DNA from: Mesorhizobium liriopis
GTDB taxonomy: Bacteria; Pseudomonadota; Alphaproteobacteria; Rhizobiales; Rhizobiaceae
NCBI RefSeq assembly: GCF_024053505.1
Contig: NZ_JAMXQS010000001.1
Location: 62,001 to 126,000 of the forward strand
Length of the DNA stretch: 64,000 bases
Reading direction: 5' to 3'
Of the stretch, positions 36,697 to 44,754 are shown piece by piece. Below the pieces are notes generated by a model. That model was not told the origin of the DNA. It saw only the letters and a list, made by a program, of their open reading frames with translations, and searched no databases. Each line of letters opens with the position of its first letter. Positions within the stretch are counted from its first letter, which is position 1. Made by a program: the position numbers and the translations under genes.

Positions 36697-37172
36697 CGCC
36701 GCACCTCGTCCACGATTTCGTCGATCACATCCGCGTCGAGCCGGCCGAACACCTGCCCGTCGAGCATGGCCGCCGGCGCGCAGGCGCAAAGACCGAGGCA
36801 ATAGACGGGCTCCAGCGTTACCGCATCGTCGCTCGTCGTCTGGTGAAACCCGATGCCGAGCTTGGCCTGCAACTGCACGAGCACCATATCGCCGCCGCTT
36901 GCCTGGCAGGCCTCGGCGCGACACACCTTCAACACGTGCCGTCCTGCCGGATGCGTGCGGTAGTCATGGTAGAACGTCATCACGCCATGCGCCTCGGCGC
37001 GCGAGATATTGAGCGCCTCCGCCACGATCGGCAGCGCTTCGGGCGGCACATAGCCGAACTCCTCCTGCAATCCGTGCAGGATCGGAAGCATGGGTCCTTC
37101 AAGGCCTTTGCAAGCGTCGATCACGGACGCCACGCGCTCAGTCACCTCGGTACTTGCAGGCTGCAAAGACAT
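36693..37172 (-). CDS. fdsG: NAD-dependent formate dehydrogenase gamma subunit
   Basis: 159 residues, NuoE-like [2Fe-2S] thioredoxin-fold subunit. Cysteines at 84, 89, 125 and 129 (VCRAEACQ ... YCLGLCACAPA) ligate the cluster. GYVPPEALPIVAEAL and EAHGVMTFYHDY are typical of the helical N-terminus. First structural gene of the operon; the LysR gene lies 106 bp upstream in the same orientation. Confidence 0.95.
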   Translation of the reverse strand: MSLQPASTEVTERVASVIDACKGLEGPMLPILHGLQEEFGYVPPEALPIVAEALNISRAEAHGVMTFYHDYRTHPAGRHVLKVCRAEACQASGGDMVLVQLQAKLGIGFHQTTSDDAVTLEPVYCLGLCACAPAAMLDGQVFGRLDADVIDEIVDEVRR

Positions 37173-37233
37173 GCAGCGCCCTCCCCAAGTCTCCTCAATC
37201 GGACGAAAGCAGAGTTCGACGCGCTATTCAATA

Positions 37234-37250
37234 AAGCAATATCGTTGCTT
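37234..37250. promoter_or_regulatory. Candidate LysR-type operator upstream of fdsG
   Basis: AAGCAATATCGTTGCTT is a 6-5-6 inverted repeat 62 bp upstream of the fdsG start in an AT-rich promoter region. The interrupted dyad agrees with LysR-type recognition sites, so the upstream LysR protein is the likely ligand. Confidence 0.4.
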
Positions 37251-37278
37251 GATAGGATTTTTCGATCAATCGACCGAA

Positions 37279-38181
37279 TTATTCTATATTGCGCTGCAGC
37301 ATTTTGCTCAGCGATCGGGCTTCATCTATCAAGGCGGAAACCAGCGGCGAATGCGGATCGCGTCTCGCGATCACCAAGCCGACCGAATGCCGCGCATAGG
37401 GTTTCACGATCGGCACCGCGCGGATGGTTTCGGCGAAGCCCAGCGTTTCCGCGAGGTTGAGCGGCATGATCGACGCCCATTTGCCGGTTCGGATATGGGA
37501 AAACAGCACGATCATCGAATTGGACTCAAGTGTCGGGCGGACCTCCGATCCGGCCTCGGCCAGATGATGGTCGATGATGCGCCGGTTCTGCATGTCCGGC
37601 GTCAGAAGACAGAGCGGCAGCTGCGCGACTTCCGCCCATGATACGGAGTCCGCATCCGCGTAAGGGTTTCCGGACGCGATGATCAGCCGATACTCTTCTG
37701 AATAGAGCGGGATGCTTTCGACGCGCCCCAGCGGCTCGTTGTCGAGATAGGTCAGGCCGGCATCGACCTCAAAGTTCCCGAGCAGCGACAGGATTTCCAC
37801 GGACGTCCGCGACAGGATCGAAAACGAGATGCCGGGATGCCTGGCGCGCAAGGGCGTCGTGATGTGAGGCGTCATGGCGAGTGCCGTCGGAATGGCCGCG
37901 ATCCGCAGCCGTCCCGACAGACCGGAGCGCGCCGCGCGCATCTCGTCGCGCATGGCGCGCGCATCGCCTGCGATCCGCCGCGCCCAGCCCAGCACCTGCT
38001 CGCCCTCCGCCGTCAGGCCCTGAAAGCGGGACCCGCGATTGACCAGCGTGACGCCAAGCTCCTGCTCCAGTGCCTTGATGGCTGCCGAAAGTGTGGGCTG
38101 CGTCACCCCCAGCTCTTCCGCCGCCCGCCCGAAATGCCGCTCACGGGCGAGCGCGATGAAAGCTTCGAGCTTGTCGATCAT
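37279..38181 (-). CDS. LysR-family regulator, probably of the fds operon
   Basis: 300 residues. N-terminal winged HTH (KLEAFIALARERHFGRAAEE, TQPTLSAAIKALEQELG) and a substrate-binding-like C-terminal domain. Co-oriented with and upstream of fdsG, as FdsR-type activators of formate dehydrogenase often are. The inducer is probably formate, but the sequence does not show this. Divergent from dmeR. Confidence 0.85.
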   Translation of the reverse strand: MIDKLEAFIALARERHFGRAAEELGVTQPTLSAAIKALEQELGVTLVNRGSRFQGLTAEGEQVLGWARRIAGDARAMRDEMRAARSGLSGRLRIAAIPTALAMTPHITTPLRARHPGISFSILSRTSVEILSLLGNFEVDAGLTYLDNEPLGRVESIPLYSEEYRLIIASGNPYADADSVSWAEVAQLPLCLLTPDMQNRRIIDHHLAEAGSEVRPTLESNSMIVLFSHIRTGKWASIMPLNLAETLGFAETIRAVPIVKPYARHSVGLVIARRDPHSPLVSALIDEARSLSKMLQRNIE

Positions 38182-38257
38182 GCGCGGGGCAGGGGCAGAG
38201 CGTGCGTCATTGCCGAACAGGATAGCGCCAATGGCGACGCACGAGAAGCCTCGACAA

Positions 38258-38278
38258 ATATACCCCCACCCCCTATAT
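38258..38278. promoter_or_regulatory. DmeR/RcnR-type operator upstream of dmeR
   Basis: A C-tract flanked by inverted ATATA / TATAT: ATATA, then CCCCCACCCCC, then TATAT. This agrees with the G/C-tract sites with inverted A/T flanks bound by RcnR-type repressors, and lies 27 bp upstream of the dmeR start. Confidence 0.6.
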
Positions 38279-38304
38279 CTTTAGCCGTCTCGAGGGAAGT
38301 TCCG

Positions 38305-38577
38305 ATGTCCCATCTCGTTTCCGAAAAGCCCAGGCTTCTCGCCCGCGTGCGCCGCCTTCGCGGTCAGCTCGATGCCGTCGAGCGTGCGCTCGAGGCCGAG
38401 ATCGGTTGCGCTGACGTGCTGATGCTCGTCGCTTCCATGCGTGGCGCCATCAACGGCCTGACCGCGGAACTGATGGACGATCACCTGCGCGAGCACGTGC
38501 TGAATGCCGAGAGCGAAGCAGACCGCGAAAAGGGCGTCGCGGAACTGAGCGAAGTCGTGCGGAGATATCTGAAATGA
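38305..38577 (+). CDS. dmeR: RcnR/CsoR-family nickel/cobalt-responsive repressor
   Basis: 90 residues, four-helix CsoR fold. His3, Cys35, His60 and His64 are all present, exactly the Ni/Co ligands of E. coli RcnR, rather than the formaldehyde-type pattern of FrmR. The stop overlaps the dmeF start (ATGA). Together with the upstream C-tract operator and a CDF exporter this matches the DmeRF system of rhizobia. Confidence 0.88.
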   Translation: MSHLVSEKPRLLARVRRLRGQLDAVERALEAEIGCADVLMLVASMRGAINGLTAELMDDHLREHVLNAESEADREKGVAELSEVVRRYLK

Positions 38578-39554
38578 GCGCCGCCCATCATCATGACCAC
38601 GCGCCGGTGACTGGCGCGCACGACCACGTCTTTCTGGGCGACGAACACAGTCGCAACGAGCGGCGCACATGGCTCGTCATCGCGCTGACCGCTTCCATGA
38701 TGGTGATCGAGATCGTCGCCGGCACGATCTACGGCTCGATGGCATTGGTCGCCGATGGCTGGCATATGTCCACCCATGCGGCGGCCATGCTGATCGCAGC
38801 GCTCGCCTATCTCTATGCCCGCAAACACGCGCGCAACCCGCGCTTCACCTTCGGCACCGGCAAGATGGGCGATCTCGCCGGCTTCGCGAGTGCCGTGGTG
38901 CTGGCGCTCATCGCACTTCTGATCGGCTGGGAAAGCTTTCTGCGCTTCCGCTCGCCCGTGCCCATCGACTTCACGCAGGCGATCCTCGTCGCAGTGGTCG
39001 GCCTTCTGGTCAATCTCGCCAGCGCCTGGCTTCTGCGCGACGACCACCATCATCACGGTGGCGGCCATGGGCATCATCACGGTCACGACCACCATCACGA
39101 TCACGAGCATGACCACCACGGCGGGGGCAGGGACAACAATCTCCGCGCCGCCTATCTCCACGTCCTCGCCGACGCCCTGACCTCCGTTCTCGCCATCGTC
39201 GCACTTCTGGCCGGCAGCCTTTACGGCTGGATCTGGCTCGACCCGCTGATGGGCGTGGTCGGCGCGCTCGTCATCGCGCGCTGGTCGTGGGGGCTCATTC
39301 GCGATGCCGGCGGCGTGCTGCTCGACTATGTGCCGCCGAGCGAGGATCTTCCGTCGGAAATCCGCCAGGCCGTCGAGGCCGGAGGCGACCGCATCACGGA
39401 CCTCCATGTCTGGCAGCTCGGCCCCGGCCATCACGGCGCCATCGTCGCGCTCACATCTGACAACCCGATGGCGCCCTCGCACTATCGCGAGAAGCTTGCC
39501 CATATCCACGATCTGTCCCATGTGACGATCGAGGTCGAGCCAAAGGCCGCATGA
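38574..39554 (+). CDS. dmeF: Cation diffusion facilitator (Co/Ni efflux) with His-rich loops
   Basis: 326 residues, six transmembrane segments. His-rich N-terminus (MSAAHHHDHAPVTGAHDH) and a very long cytosolic His-rich loop between membrane segments 4 and 5 (HHHHGGGHGHHHGHDHHHDH and more). CDF motifs: MALVADGWHMSTHAAAM and LHVLADALTSVLAI with the metal-binding H/D pairs. The C-terminal CDF domain is short. Exports cobalt and perhaps nickel from the cytosol. Confidence 0.92.
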   Translation: MSAAHHHDHAPVTGAHDHVFLGDEHSRNERRTWLVIALTASMMVIEIVAGTIYGSMALVADGWHMSTHAAAMLIAALAYLYARKHARNPRFTFGTGKMGDLAGFASAVVLALIALLIGWESFLRFRSPVPIDFTQAILVAVVGLLVNLASAWLLRDDHHHHGGGHGHHHGHDHHHDHEHDHHGGGRDNNLRAAYLHVLADALTSVLAIVALLAGSLYGWIWLDPLMGVVGALVIARWSWGLIRDAGGVLLDYVPPSEDLPSEIRQAVEAGGDRITDLHVWQLGPGHHGAIVALTSDNPMAPSHYREKLAHIHDLSHVTIEVEPKAA

Positions 39555-39623
39555 GCCGGCGCTTGGTGCAAAGGCCGATCTGCCTTATGTGATCGAACGT
39601 CCGTTTCGCCGAAAGTTCGCGTC

Positions 39624-40823
39624 ATGAGTGTCACCAAGGAAACCGTTCTCGAACGCCTGCGAACCGTGCGCGGGCCCGATCTGGAAGATGACATCGTGGC
39701 GCTCGGCATGGTGTCCGATATCTTCATTGCCGACAGCAAGGTGTTCTTCTCGATCACGGTTCCGGCGGCCCGCGCCAAGGAACTCGAACCTCTTCGTGCC
39801 GCTGCCGAGCGCACGGTGAAGAGCATGGAAGGTGTCACCGATGCGATGGTGGCGCTCACCGCCGAGCGCAAGGGCGGCGGCATGGAGAACGCCCCGCCGC
39901 GTCCCAAGCCCACGATGCCGGCAGCACGCCCCCAGCCGACGCCTGCCGCGCGTGGGTCTGCGCATCACGGCCACGCTCATCCGCCCGCCGCGGCACCGTC
40001 GGGCCCTCAGGCGTCCAGGCGCGGCGTGCCCGGCGTGGAGAAGATCATCGCGGTCGCGTCCGGCAAGGGCGGCGTGGGCAAGTCCACCACGGCCGTCAAC
40101 CTCGCGCTCGCACTGGCCGCCACCGGCAGCCAAGTCGGCATTCTCGATGCCGATATCTACGGCCCCTCGCTGCCGCGCCTCATGGGCCTTTCCGGCAAGC
40201 CCGAAACCCGCGACGGGCGCATTCTCCAGCCGATGCAGCGCTATGGCGTGAAAGTCATGAGCATGGGCTTCCTCGTCGAGGAAGACACGCCGATGATCTG
40301 GCGCGGGCCGATGGTCATGTCCGCACTTTCGCAGCTGTTGCGCGAGGTCGATTGGGCGCCGCTCGACATTCTCGTGGTCGATATGCCCCCCGGCACCGGC
40401 GACGCGCAACTGACCATGGCCCAGCAGGTGCCGCTGGCCGGCGCCGTCATCGTCTCGACCCCGCAGGACCTGGCGCTGATCGATGCCCGCAAGGGCCTCA
40501 ACATGTTCAAGAAGGTCGATGTGCCGGTGCTTGGGTTGGTCGAGAACATGAGCTACTTCGTGGCCCCCGATACCGGCAAACGCTACGACATCTTCGGCCA
40601 TGGCGGCGCGCGCGAGGAAGCGGCCCGCATCGGCGCGGCTTTCCTCGGCGAAGTGCCGATCGAGATGCGCATCCGCGAAACCTCCGATCAGGGCACACCC
40701 GTCACGGCGGCCGACCCGGATGGCCGTGAGGCGGCACCCTATCGCGCCATCGCGCGGAAGGTTCTCGAGCGGCTCGATGAGGTCGCGCAGGCCGACGCCG
40801 CTCCGGCGATCGTGTTCGAGTAG
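39624..40823 (+). CDS. mrp: Mrp/ApbC-type P-loop ATPase, cysteine-free
   Basis: 399 residues. N-terminal MIP18-like domain (1-about 80), a Pro/His-rich linker (90-135), then the Mrp P-loop domain with Walker A SGKGGVGKS (147-154) and DMPPGTGDAQLTMAQ. ApbC/Mrp carries Fe-S clusters for delivery to apo-proteins via a C-terminal CxxC. Here that site reads YFVAPDTGKRYDIFGHGG and the whole protein has no cysteine. It may therefore be a non-cluster-binding variant or use another protein's cluster. Confidence 0.88.
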   Translation: MSVTKETVLERLRTVRGPDLEDDIVALGMVSDIFIADSKVFFSITVPAARAKELEPLRAAAERTVKSMEGVTDAMVALTAERKGGGMENAPPRPKPTMPAARPQPTPAARGSAHHGHAHPPAAAPSGPQASRRGVPGVEKIIAVASGKGGVGKSTTAVNLALALAATGSQVGILDADIYGPSLPRLMGLSGKPETRDGRILQPMQRYGVKVMSMGFLVEEDTPMIWRGPMVMSALSQLLREVDWAPLDILVVDMPPGTGDAQLTMAQQVPLAGAVIVSTPQDLALIDARKGLNMFKKVDVPVLGLVENMSYFVAPDTGKRYDIFGHGGAREEAARIGAAFLGEVPIEMRIRETSDQGTPVTAADPDGREAAPYRAIARKVLERLDEVAQADAAPAIVFE

Positions 40824-40883
40824 CGCGGCCCGCCCTAACCTCAGTGGCAAAATGCGCCTTGCTCACCGCCGGGCGCTGATCTA

Positions 40884-40917
40884 TCCCATCCCAAAAGTCA
40901 TACTTTTCGGGATGGGA
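40884..40917 (+). promoter_or_regulatory. Long hairpin abutting the dehydratase start
   Basis: TCCCATCCCAAAAGT (40884-40898), loop CAT, and ACTTTT-C-GGGATGGGA form a 15-bp stem with one bulged C. The right arm holds the only Shine-Dalgarno-like purine stretch (GGGATGGGA) before the ATG at 40926, so folding could mask the ribosome site. No T-run follows. Confidence 0.5.
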
Positions 40918-40925
40918 CCGCAGCC

Positions 40926-42728
40926 ATGGCCGGCAACGCCACCAAGAAGAAGCTCCGTTCGCAGGAGTGGTTCGACAATCCCGACAATCCGGGCATGACC
41001 GCGCTCTATCTCGAGCGCTATCTCAACTACGGGCTGACACGCGCCGAGCTGCAATCGGGCAAGCCGATCATCGGCATCGCCCAGACGGGCTCCGATCTGA
41101 GCCCCTGCAACCGCCACCATGTCGAGCTTGCCAAGCGCGTCCGCGAAGGCATCGTGTCGGAAGGCGGCATCGTTCTCGAGTTTCCCTGCCACCCGATCCA
41201 GGAAACGGGAAAGCGCCCCACCGCCGGCCTCGACCGCAACCTGGCTTATCTCAGCCTCGTCGAGGTGCTTTACGGCTATCCGCTCGACGGCGTGGTGCTG
41301 ACCATCGGCTGCGACAAGACCACGCCAGCCCTTCTGATGGGCGCGGCCACCGTCAACATTCCCGCCATCGCGCTCTCCGTCGGGCCGATGCTGAACGGCT
41401 GGCACAAGGGCCGGCGCACGGGCTCGGGCACCATCGTCTGGGAGTCGCGTCAGCGCCTTTCCGCGGGCGAGATCGACTACGAGGAGTTCATGCAGATCGT
41501 GTCGTCGTCCGCGCCCAGCGTCGGCTATTGCAACACGATGGGCACCGCGACCACGATGAACTCACTCGCCGAAGCGCTCGGCATGCAGCTGCCCGGCTCT
41601 GCCGCGATCCCCGCGCCCTATCGTGAGCGCGGCCAGATCGCTTACGAGACGGGCCGCCGCATCGTCGGCATGGTGGAGGAAGACCTGAAGCCTTCCGACA
41701 TCATGACCCGCGAAGCTTTCGAGAATGCCATCGTCGTCAATTCCGCCATCGGCGGCTCGACCAATGCGCCGATCCACCTGAATGCCATCGCCCGCCATCT
41801 CGGGGTGCCGCTCGACAATGACGACTGGCAGCGCATCGGCCACAAGATCCCGCTCCTCGTGAACCTCCAGCCGGCCGGCGAGTATCTCGGTGAGGACTAT
41901 CACCATGCCGGCGGCGTGCAGGCCGTGGTGCGCGAATTGATCAAGGCCGATCTCCTGCCGCATCCGAATGCCTTGACCGCCAACGGCGCGGCGATCGGCG
42001 AGAATTCGTCCTACATCAAGACCGAGAATTACGAGGTCATCCGCTCCGTTGCCGACCCGCTGAAGAAGGAAGCCGGCTTCATCAACCTGCGCGGCAACCT
42101 GTTCGATTCCGCGATCATGAAGACCTCGGTGATCTCGGAGGAATTCCAGACGCGCTATTTGTCGAATCCGGATGACCCGATGGCCTTCGAAGGACCTGCC
42201 ATGGTGTTCGACGGCCCGGAAGACTACCATGCCCGCATCGACGATCCCGCGCTCGGCATCGACGAGCACACGATCCTTTTCATGCGCGGCGCCGGTCCTG
42301 TCGGTTATCCGGGTGCGGCCGAGGTCGTGAACATGCAGCCGCCGGCCTACCTCATCAAGAAGGGCATCCACGCGCTGCCCTGCATCGGCGACGGTCGCCA
42401 GTCGGGCACCTCGGGCTCGCCCTCGATCCTCAACGCCTCGCCGGAAGCAGCGGCCGGCGGGGGCCTGGCCCTTCTGCGTACCGGCGACCGCGTGCGTATC
42501 GATCTCAAGGCGGGCAGGGCCGATATCCTGATCTCGGACGAGGAACTGGCCCAGCGCCGGGCCGCACTGCAGGCCGAGGGCGGCTACAAATACCCCGCCC
42601 ACCAGACGCCCTGGCAGGAGATCCAGCGCACCTTCGTCAACCAGATGGCGGAAGGTGCCATCCTCCTGCCGGCCGCGAAATATCAGGATATCGCCCACCG
42701 CAACGGCGTGCCACGCGACAATCACTGA
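40926..42728 (+). CDS. IlvD/Edd-family sugar-acid dehydratase (L-arabonate/D-xylonate type)
   Basis: 600 residues. [2Fe-2S] dehydratase: cluster cysteines in [25 protein letters not shown] and [14 protein letters not shown], the [14 protein letters not shown] substrate region and [13 protein letters not shown]-like motif ([13 protein letters not shown]). The [11 protein letters not shown] and [12 protein letters not shown] segments are those of sugar-acid dehydratases rather than of dihydroxy-acid dehydratase. No other sugar gene is adjacent; the sugar acid is not determined. Confidence 0.85.
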   Translation: MAGNATKKKLRSQEWFDNPDNPGMTALYLERYLNYGLTRAELQSGKPIIGIAQTGSDLSPCNRHHVELAKRVREGIVSEGGIVLEFPCHPIQETGKRPTAGLDRNLAYLSLVEVLYGYPLDGVVLTIGCDKTTPALLMGAATVNIPAIALSVGPMLNGWHKGRRTGSGTIVWESRQRLSAGEIDYEEFMQIVSSSAPSVGYCNTMGTATTMNSLAEALGMQLPGSAAIPAPYRERGQIAYETGRRIVGMVEEDLKPSDIMTREAFENAIVVNSAIGGSTNAPIHLNAIARHLGVPLDNDDWQRIGHKIPLLVNLQPAGEYLGEDYHHAGGVQAVVRELIKADLLPHPNALTANGAAIGENSSYIKTENYEVIRSVADPLKKEAGFINLRGNLFDSAIMKTSVISEEFQTRYLSNPDDPMAFEGPAMVFDGPEDYHARIDDPALGIDEHTILFMRGAGPVGYPGAAEVVNMQPPAYLIKKGIHALPCIGDGRQSGTSGSPSILNASPEAAAGGGLALLRTGDRVRIDLKAGRADILISDEELAQRRAALQAEGGYKYPAHQTPWQEIQRTFVNQMAEGAILLPAAKYQDIAHRNGVPRDNH

Positions 42729-42876
42729 TCCTGCCTCTCACAGCGGCGTGACCCATGGTGAACGCATCCTTCAGGAGGCATTCATCGTTGGGGCGCGAAG
42801 CTTGCGCTCGATGGGATTGATCGGTCGTAAGCCACAGGCGGCCCATCGGCCCCGACCGTGAAAGGGAGTTGATACC

Positions 42877-43197
42877 ATGAAGACATTCATGATCGGCGCG
42901 CTGGCGCTCACGATGGCCTCGACATTCGCTGCGCCAAGCTTTGCGCAGACCTATCGCTCGGAAGCGCGTGAAGCCCGTCAGGACTATCGCATCGAACGAC
43001 AGCTTCGCCGTGGCGAGATCACCCCGCGCGAATATCGCCGGTTGATGCGCCAGCAGGAGCGCATCGATCGCAGCCAGCGTCGCGCGGCGCGGGACGGCGT
43101 GATCACCTGGCGCGAGCGCCAGCGGATCGAGCGCCAGCAGAACCGTGCTTCGCGCAACATTTATCGGAAGTCGCACAACGGCCGTTACGTGTACTAA
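42877..43197 (+). CDS. Exported basic protein with internal duplication
   Basis: 106 residues. Signal peptide (MKTFMIGALALTMASTFAAP, cleavage after SFA about residue 23). The mature part is rich in Arg/Gln and contains two related units, GEITPREYRRLMRQQERIDR and GVITWRERQRIERQQNRASR (G-x-IT-x-RE-x2-RI/LM-x2-QQ). ATG preceded by GGGAG. Ends before a strong terminator. Function unknown; probably periplasmic. Confidence 0.8.
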   Translation: MKTFMIGALALTMASTFAAPSFAQTYRSEAREARQDYRIERQLRRGEITPREYRRLMRQQERIDRSQRRAARDGVITWRERQRIERQQNRASRNIYRKSHNGRYVY

Positions 43198-43222
43198 GCC
43201 GTTCGACAAACGCGAAGACGAA

Positions 43223-43255
43223 GGGCCGGGACGCATAAGCGTCCCGGCCCTTTTT
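43223..43255 (+). terminator. Strong Rho-independent terminator
   Basis: Perfect 12-bp stem GGGCCGGGACGC / GCGTCCCGGCCC, loop ATAA, then five T. It lies 26 bp past the exported protein gene and before the convergent lipoprotein gene. Confidence 0.85.
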
Positions 43256-43274
43256 CATGTCGGCGCGTTGTTGC

Positions 43275-43532
43275 CTACCAGCGGTCGTAGAACCCGCCAT
43301 AAATAATGCCGCCCCGCACGAACGGCCCGTCATTGTAGAGCCGGGCCCGGCGATCCGCGCGTCGGTCCAGATCGATGCGTTGCAGGCATTCGGCGAAGCT
43401 CGCCGTGCCGGGCCGGAAGCCGTAATCGCGACACTGGATCTCGTCGTTCCGCCTGACTTCCGCGGGGCTCAATGTTGTGCAGCCGCCGATCGCGGCGGCA
43501 GTCAGAAGAAGAAAAACAACGCGCGCGCGCAT
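43275..43532 (-). CDS. Small lipoprotein
   Basis: 85 residues with a lipoprotein signal: hydrophobic MRARVVFLLLTAAAIGGC with lipobox IGGC (Cys18). The mature part contains two cysteines (IQCRDYGF, FAECLQRIDLDRRADRRARL) and an aromatic end YGGFYDRW. Similar small lipoproteins are common in Hyphomicrobiales; their role is unknown. Convergent with the gene at 42877. Confidence 0.78.
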   Translation of the reverse strand: MRARVVFLLLTAAAIGGCTTLSPAEVRRNDEIQCRDYGFRPGTASFAECLQRIDLDRRADRRARLYNDGPFVRGGIIYGGFYDRW

Positions 43533-43649
43533 GGCCCGATCACCCTGAATGAAGCTTCCAACGCATCATAGAACAAGCATGCGCCGAGGCCAGAAGCTTC
43601 GGTCAGCTTCACGCAAGCCTGAATGGTCTACATGCGGATGCGCATCGAG

Positions 43650-43760
43650 TGAGGACGGCCCCGAAAGGCCGACCCCGCATAAAAAGAAAGCGAAGTGCTT
43701 TCTTCCCTTTTGCGAGGGGCGCGGACCGAAAGCAGCCCGCCTCAACCGGCGGGCTTTTTT
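43650..43760 (+). ncRNA. Candidate small RNA with three hairpins and terminator
   Basis: Three hairpins in a row: CGGCC-CCGAAA-GGCCG (43656-43671), AAGAAAGC-GAAGT-GCTTTCTT (43684-43704, perfect 8-bp stem) and the terminator stem GCCCGCC-TCAACC-GGCGGGC followed by six T (43735-43760). No plus-strand protein gene ends here, so the terminator needs another transcript. The 5' end is not known; 43650 is only a left bound of the visible structure. I recognise no known RNA family. Confidence 0.4.
43735..43760 (+). terminator. Orphan Rho-independent terminator
   Basis: 7-bp stem GCCCGCC / GGCGGGC with loop TCAACC and TTTTTT. There is no plus-strand gene directly upstream. Confidence 0.8.
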
Positions 43761-43974
43761 CGTTTCGCCAGCATATCGCCTTCTCGATCCAGCCTCGCAT
43801 CAGCAAATTCGACGCATGTTGGCAGCAACCGATTCACCATTGCCGGTGAATCCCAGCATGGTCGTGCCCGATTCGGGAATCTGTGCCGGCTTTTCAATTC
43901 CCCGGTAAGCTTTGGCGTGAGAAAAATCTCGCTCAAGAGCAAGGCCATTCTAACGCAAGACAGGGGTCGTTTCG

Positions 43975-44748
43975 GTGTCCGTTTCAATCGCGCGAGAGCA
44001 GGGAGCGTTCGTTCGCTGGCCTTCCGCCACGCCGCAAGAGGCGAGCGCGACGGCACCTGCTCTCACGACCGTCCGGGAAACACCGTCCCACTCGGCACCG
44101 GCCGCCGCGCCGTCTCGCGGCGCCGCCGAACTGTCTCAGGCACTCGCCGCCTTTCTTTCGCAGTACAACGACAATTCCAGCAACGGTGCGACGGCTTCCG
44201 CCCGCCATGTCGCCGAGGCCTATGGTGCGGCGTCTGAAACCTTCGAGGCATCGAGCAGCGCCGCCCCTTCGTCCGTTTCGCCGACTGCCATCGACAGCGC
44301 GCTCGACGGTCTCCAGGCCGATTTCGACAGCCTGATCTACAATCTGCGCTCGGTAAACGCCCAGCAGGCCGATCCGAGCCGGCCCATGGGCTCGTCCTAC
44401 ACGATGCCTGGCACCAAGAGCACCGATACGGTCACGCAGATGAAGTCGGACGTCGCCGATTTCGTGGGCGGTCTGATGAAGGTGACGCTGGCCATCGGGC
44501 AGAACGACCCGGCACGCGAGGCGGCAGCGCCGGCTGCTCAACCGCCGGCTTTCCCGGTCGCCACGCCTTCGGCGCCAACGAGCGCACAGCCGGTGGTGGA
44601 AACCGATAAGGCGCTGCAGGCGACCGTCCTCTACAGGCCTGAATCCGCTGCGCCCACCGCCGCAGCCAAGGTTTTCACCGGCTACAACCCGAATGATCAG
44701 CGCTCCTCGCTGTTCGGCCGCCTGCAGCGCCACTTCAGCGAGCTTTGA
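43975..44748 (+). CDS. Hypothetical protein, Ala/Ser/Pro-rich
   Basis: 257 residues from GTG 43975 (preceded by AGGGG). No signal peptide or membrane segment. A Ser/Ala-rich N-terminal half with LSQALAAFLSQYNDN, a central helix-rich part (DSALDGLQADFDSLIYNLRS, VTQMKSDVADFVGGLMKV) and a Pro/Ala-rich tail ending NDQRSSLFGRLQRHFSEL. No family recognised. Convergent with the mttB-like gene 6 bp away. A cell-surface or division-linked scaffold role is possible but not shown. Confidence 0.65.
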   Translation: MSVSIAREQGAFVRWPSATPQEASATAPALTTVRETPSHSAPAAAPSRGAAELSQALAAFLSQYNDNSSNGATASARHVAEAYGAASETFEASSSAAPSSVSPTAIDSALDGLQADFDSLIYNLRSVNAQQADPSRPMGSSYTMPGTKSTDTVTQMKSDVADFVGGLMKVTLAIGQNDPAREAAAPAAQPPAFPVATPSAPTSAQPVVETDKALQATVLYRPESAAPTAAAKVFTGYNPNDQRSSLFGRLQRHFSEL

Positions 44749-44754
44749 TCCGCC

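Larger units (their letters stand above)
43533..43974. other. Intergenic stretch holding a possible sRNA
   Basis: About 440 bp without a convincing protein gene; open frames here have low coding character. Its central part is highly structured and ends in an intrinsic terminator (see 43650-43760). The right part leads to the GTG start at 43975. Confidence 0.45.

Noticed and set aside
40926-42728. Dihydroxy-acid dehydratase IlvD
   Set aside because: Cluster-region motifs ([21 protein letters not shown]) are of the sugar-acid dehydratase branch rather than branched-chain amino acid synthesis.
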